Shown here piece by piece: positions 4,928 through 6,248 of a stretch of 6,248 nt of DNA. Origin of the DNA: Chloroflexota bacterium (GTDB lineage Bacteria; Chloroflexota; Dehalococcoidia; GIF9; UBA5629); NCBI GenBank assembly GCA_026389635.1, contig JAPLHM010000168.1, forward strand, positions 1 to 6,248. Reading direction: 5' to 3'. Each line of letters opens with the position of its first letter. Positions within the stretch are counted from its first letter, which is position 1. A program made the position numbers and the translations under genes. The notes beneath the pieces are model-generated. The model was not told the origin of the DNA, did not search any database, and was given only the letters and a program-made list of their open reading frames with translations.

Positions 4928-5947
4928 TCAAGCGTATTTCCGCCTTGCTCTCGATGAAAGCTCGGCCAGCAGGCTGAAAACATATTCCACCGCATCGGTA
5001 CTGAGCGATGCCAGCCCGCAGGTTGGTGTAATAAGGCCCTGCCTGACTAACTGGCGCACGGACAGGCCGGCCCCGTCTACGCGGGAAAGAGCGTCCTCAA
5101 ACCTGTCGAAAAGGCTGGCCGGGGATTCTTTTTTCAACGACTCCTCGTCGTTGGGGACGATGCCCCAGGCAATGGCCCGCCCCTTGCGGACGTGGGAAAT
5201 CAGATCCGGAAGGTAACACAGCACAGAATCAAGATAGCTGTAGGCATCGAAACTTATGACGTCGATGGGCAGGTTGAGCAGCAGGGACCAATCCGTGCCG
5301 CCGCAGCAGTGGATGCCTTTGATCCCTTTTATCCCGCCCAGCACTTCACTCAATTGGCCCGATATCTGCTCATTGGACAGCGCCACGAAAGCCGAGCCCA
5401 GGGACGTCAGGTACGGTTCATCCACAAAGATCACCGTCTTTTTGGAGAACGATTGCATGAAGCTTTCCAGCCAGGCAGCTTTCAGTTTGAGGAATTTGCC
5501 GGCTGCGTCTGCCAGCGTCTCGTCATAGATTATTCCCTTGCCCGAGCCGTCGGTGACGCACAAACCCCAGCTGACCGGCCCGCAGATTTGCCCCTTGACC
5601 AGCGGTAAGGCCGTATTATAATAGTCTGCCATGCCGTAGAGGCCGGAGGCGTGCTCCTGATCGACGGCATACCCGCCCGTCACGCCGTCGGCCCAGTCGT
5701 AGTAAAGCTGTTCCATGGCACGGTCGAAGCCCGGCCCACGTTCAACAAGTATCTTCTGGCCGTCCACGGCGACGCCCGGGAACCCCTGGCTGTACTGTAT
5801 ATACATGTTTTCCAGGTTGGAGCGCATGGGCAATTGAGGCCAGGCAGGCAGGTCCACCAGGTATTTGCTTATACCGGCGCAGGCAGCGGCCGCATCGGTA
5901 TGCGGCAGGCTGCCTATGAGCGTGGCGGCGCAGTTGAAATCAGGCAC
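4928..5947 (-). CDS. MetE catalytic-domain protein, core methionine synthase-like
   Basis: At 339 residues it has only the C-terminal catalytic barrel of cobalamin-independent methionine synthase (full MetE is about 750). Features in order are IGSLPH (11-16), WPQLPMRS (36-43), KGQICGPVSWG (118-128), FVDEP (174-178), the zinc motif HCC (213-215), VISFDAYSY (230-238), GIVPNDEE (262-269) and TPTCGL (307-312). His213, Cys215 and Cys310 match MetE zinc ligands. The position equivalent to the fourth ligand, Glu, appears to be Asp234. Dehalococcoides has a characterised core MetE of this size that uses methylcobalamin with homocysteine; extending that activity here is inference, and a different thiol methyltransferase is possible. 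The start is GTG (5945-5947): an in-frame TAA lies just upstream and there is no early ATG. It follows mtnP by 15 bases. Confidence 0.88.
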   Translation of the reverse strand: MPDFNCAATLIGSLPHTDAAAACAGISKYLVDLPAWPQLPMRSNLENMYIQYSQGFPGVAVDGQKILVERGPGFDRAMEQLYYDWADGVTGGYAVDQEHASGLYGMADYYNTALPLVKGQICGPVSWGLCVTDGSGKGIIYDETLADAAGKFLKLKAAWLESFMQSFSKKTVIFVDEPYLTSLGSAFVALSNEQISGQLSEVLGGIKGIKGIHCCGGTDWSLLLNLPIDVISFDAYSYLDSVLCYLPDLISHVRKGRAIAWGIVPNDEESLKKESPASLFDRFEDALSRVDGAGLSVRQLVRQGLITPTCGLASLSTDAVEYVFSLLAELSSRARRKYA

Positions 5948-5957
5948 GACTAAGAGA

Positions 5958-5964
5958 CTCCTTT
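5958..5964 (-). promoter_or_regulatory. Ribosome binding site supporting the GTG start of the MetE-like gene
   Basis: AAAGGAG lies ten bases before the GTG at 5945-5947, slightly long but usable. It overlaps the TAA stop of mtnP (5963-5965). That TAA is in the same frame as the MetE-like gene and so rules out any start further upstream. Confidence 0.7.
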
Positions 5965-6248
5965 ACTTAACGTATTTACCGATGATGAGCTTCAGGTCTT
6001 TCCTGGCTTTGTCAGGTATTAATTCGTGGGCGGTTATTATGGCATTTTTCAGCGCATGCCCGCAAACGCACTCCTTCCTTGCAGGCAGATTAATAATGGC
6101 CTGGCGTAAGATCTTTTTAGCCGTCTGCACACTCTTTTTCAAATTTGATACGACCATCGCGGTAGAAACGGTCTCGCTGAGCTCGTTCCAGCAATCGTAG
6201 TCCGTGACAATGGCCATCATGCCGTAGCATAGCTCAGCCTCCCTGGCC
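5963..6248 (-). CDS. mtnP: S-methyl-5'-thioadenosine phosphorylase, C-terminal part, cut by the window edge
   Basis: The last 94 residues of a protein normally around 270-290. MtnP splits methylthioadenosine with phosphate to adenine and methylthioribose-1-phosphate in methionine salvage. The fragment opens with REAELCYGMMAIVTDYDCW, the typical C-terminal substrate block. The two Asp of TDYDCW correspond to the adenine-recognising Asp residues of MTA phosphorylases, where inosine/guanosine phosphorylases have Asn, so adenine-nucleoside specificity is expected. Further on, ECVCGHALK (fragment residues 59-67) carries a CXC pair, as in archaeal-type MTAP II enzymes. An internal ATG at 6218-6220 is not a real start, because coding similarity continues to the window edge. 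It lies upstream of the MetE-like gene in the same direction and is probably co-transcribed with it. Confidence 0.93.
   Translation of the reverse strand, partial: AREAELCYGMMAIVTDYDCWNELSETVSTAMVVSNLKKSVQTAKKILRQAIINLPARKECVCGHALKNAIITAHELIPDKARKDLKLIIGKYVK

Noticed and set aside
1..6248. CRISPR arrays, insertion sequences, tRNA or rRNA genes
   Set aside because: No spaced repeats, terminal inverted repeats, transposase-like frames or tRNA cloverleaf patterns were seen on either strand.

Overview
All genes in this window lie on the minus strand, so the biology reads from high to low coordinates. Gene order is: mtnP (3' part), a MetE-catalytic-domain protein, a Lys/Ala/Pro-rich basic protein, a THEP1-type NTPase, an archaemetzincin, a DUF6125-like protein, then a pantothenate operon of DUF2520/Rossmann reductase, panD, panB and panC (5' part). 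Packing is dense, and no gene-free stretch exceeds about 190 bases. Shine-Dalgarno sites, two sigma70-type promoters and a panB/panC/panD set indicate a bacterium. A stand-alone MetE catalytic domain like the 'core' enzyme of Dehalococcoides, together with a pan-motif-like leader, suggests Chloroflexota, perhaps Dehalococcoidia. This is an inference: pan-motif RNAs also occur in Bacillota and deltaproteobacteria.

Right end (about 4928-6248): the C-terminus of S-methyl-5'-thioadenosine phosphorylase is followed after 15 bases by a 339-residue MetE-family protein. This pairs breakdown of methylthioadenosine with a likely methionine-forming or other thiol methyltransferase.

Middle (2792-4927): a promoter (TTGAAA, 17 bases, GATAAT) drives a compact set. 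The basic histone-H1-tail-like protein overlaps the THEP1 NTPase by TGATG. The NTPase stop directly abuts the archaemetzincin ATG. A possible 19-codon ORF bridges to the DUF6125-like gene, which starts at TTG behind a strong Shine-Dalgarno. Nothing in the sequence shows what these genes do together.

Left end (1-2795): a near-consensus promoter (TTGACA, 17 bases, TATTAT) has its -35 box over the stop codon of the DUF6125-like gene. It yields a leader of about 158 nt. The leader holds a hairpin with two single bulged A residues and a GNRA tetraloop, matching the described pan motif, and then a perfect 9-bp intrinsic terminator that ends about 20 bases before the first start codon. The operon therefore looks controlled by transcription attenuation. 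It encodes PanB (ketopantoate formation), a DUF2520 protein that probably fills the ketopantoate reductase step (PanG-like), PanD (beta-alanine) and PanC (condensation), which would be a complete route to pantothenate.

The observations most worth following are the pan leader, the assignment of the DUF2520 reductase, the Asp at the usual Glu zinc-ligand position of the MetE-like protein, and the unexplained middle operon.
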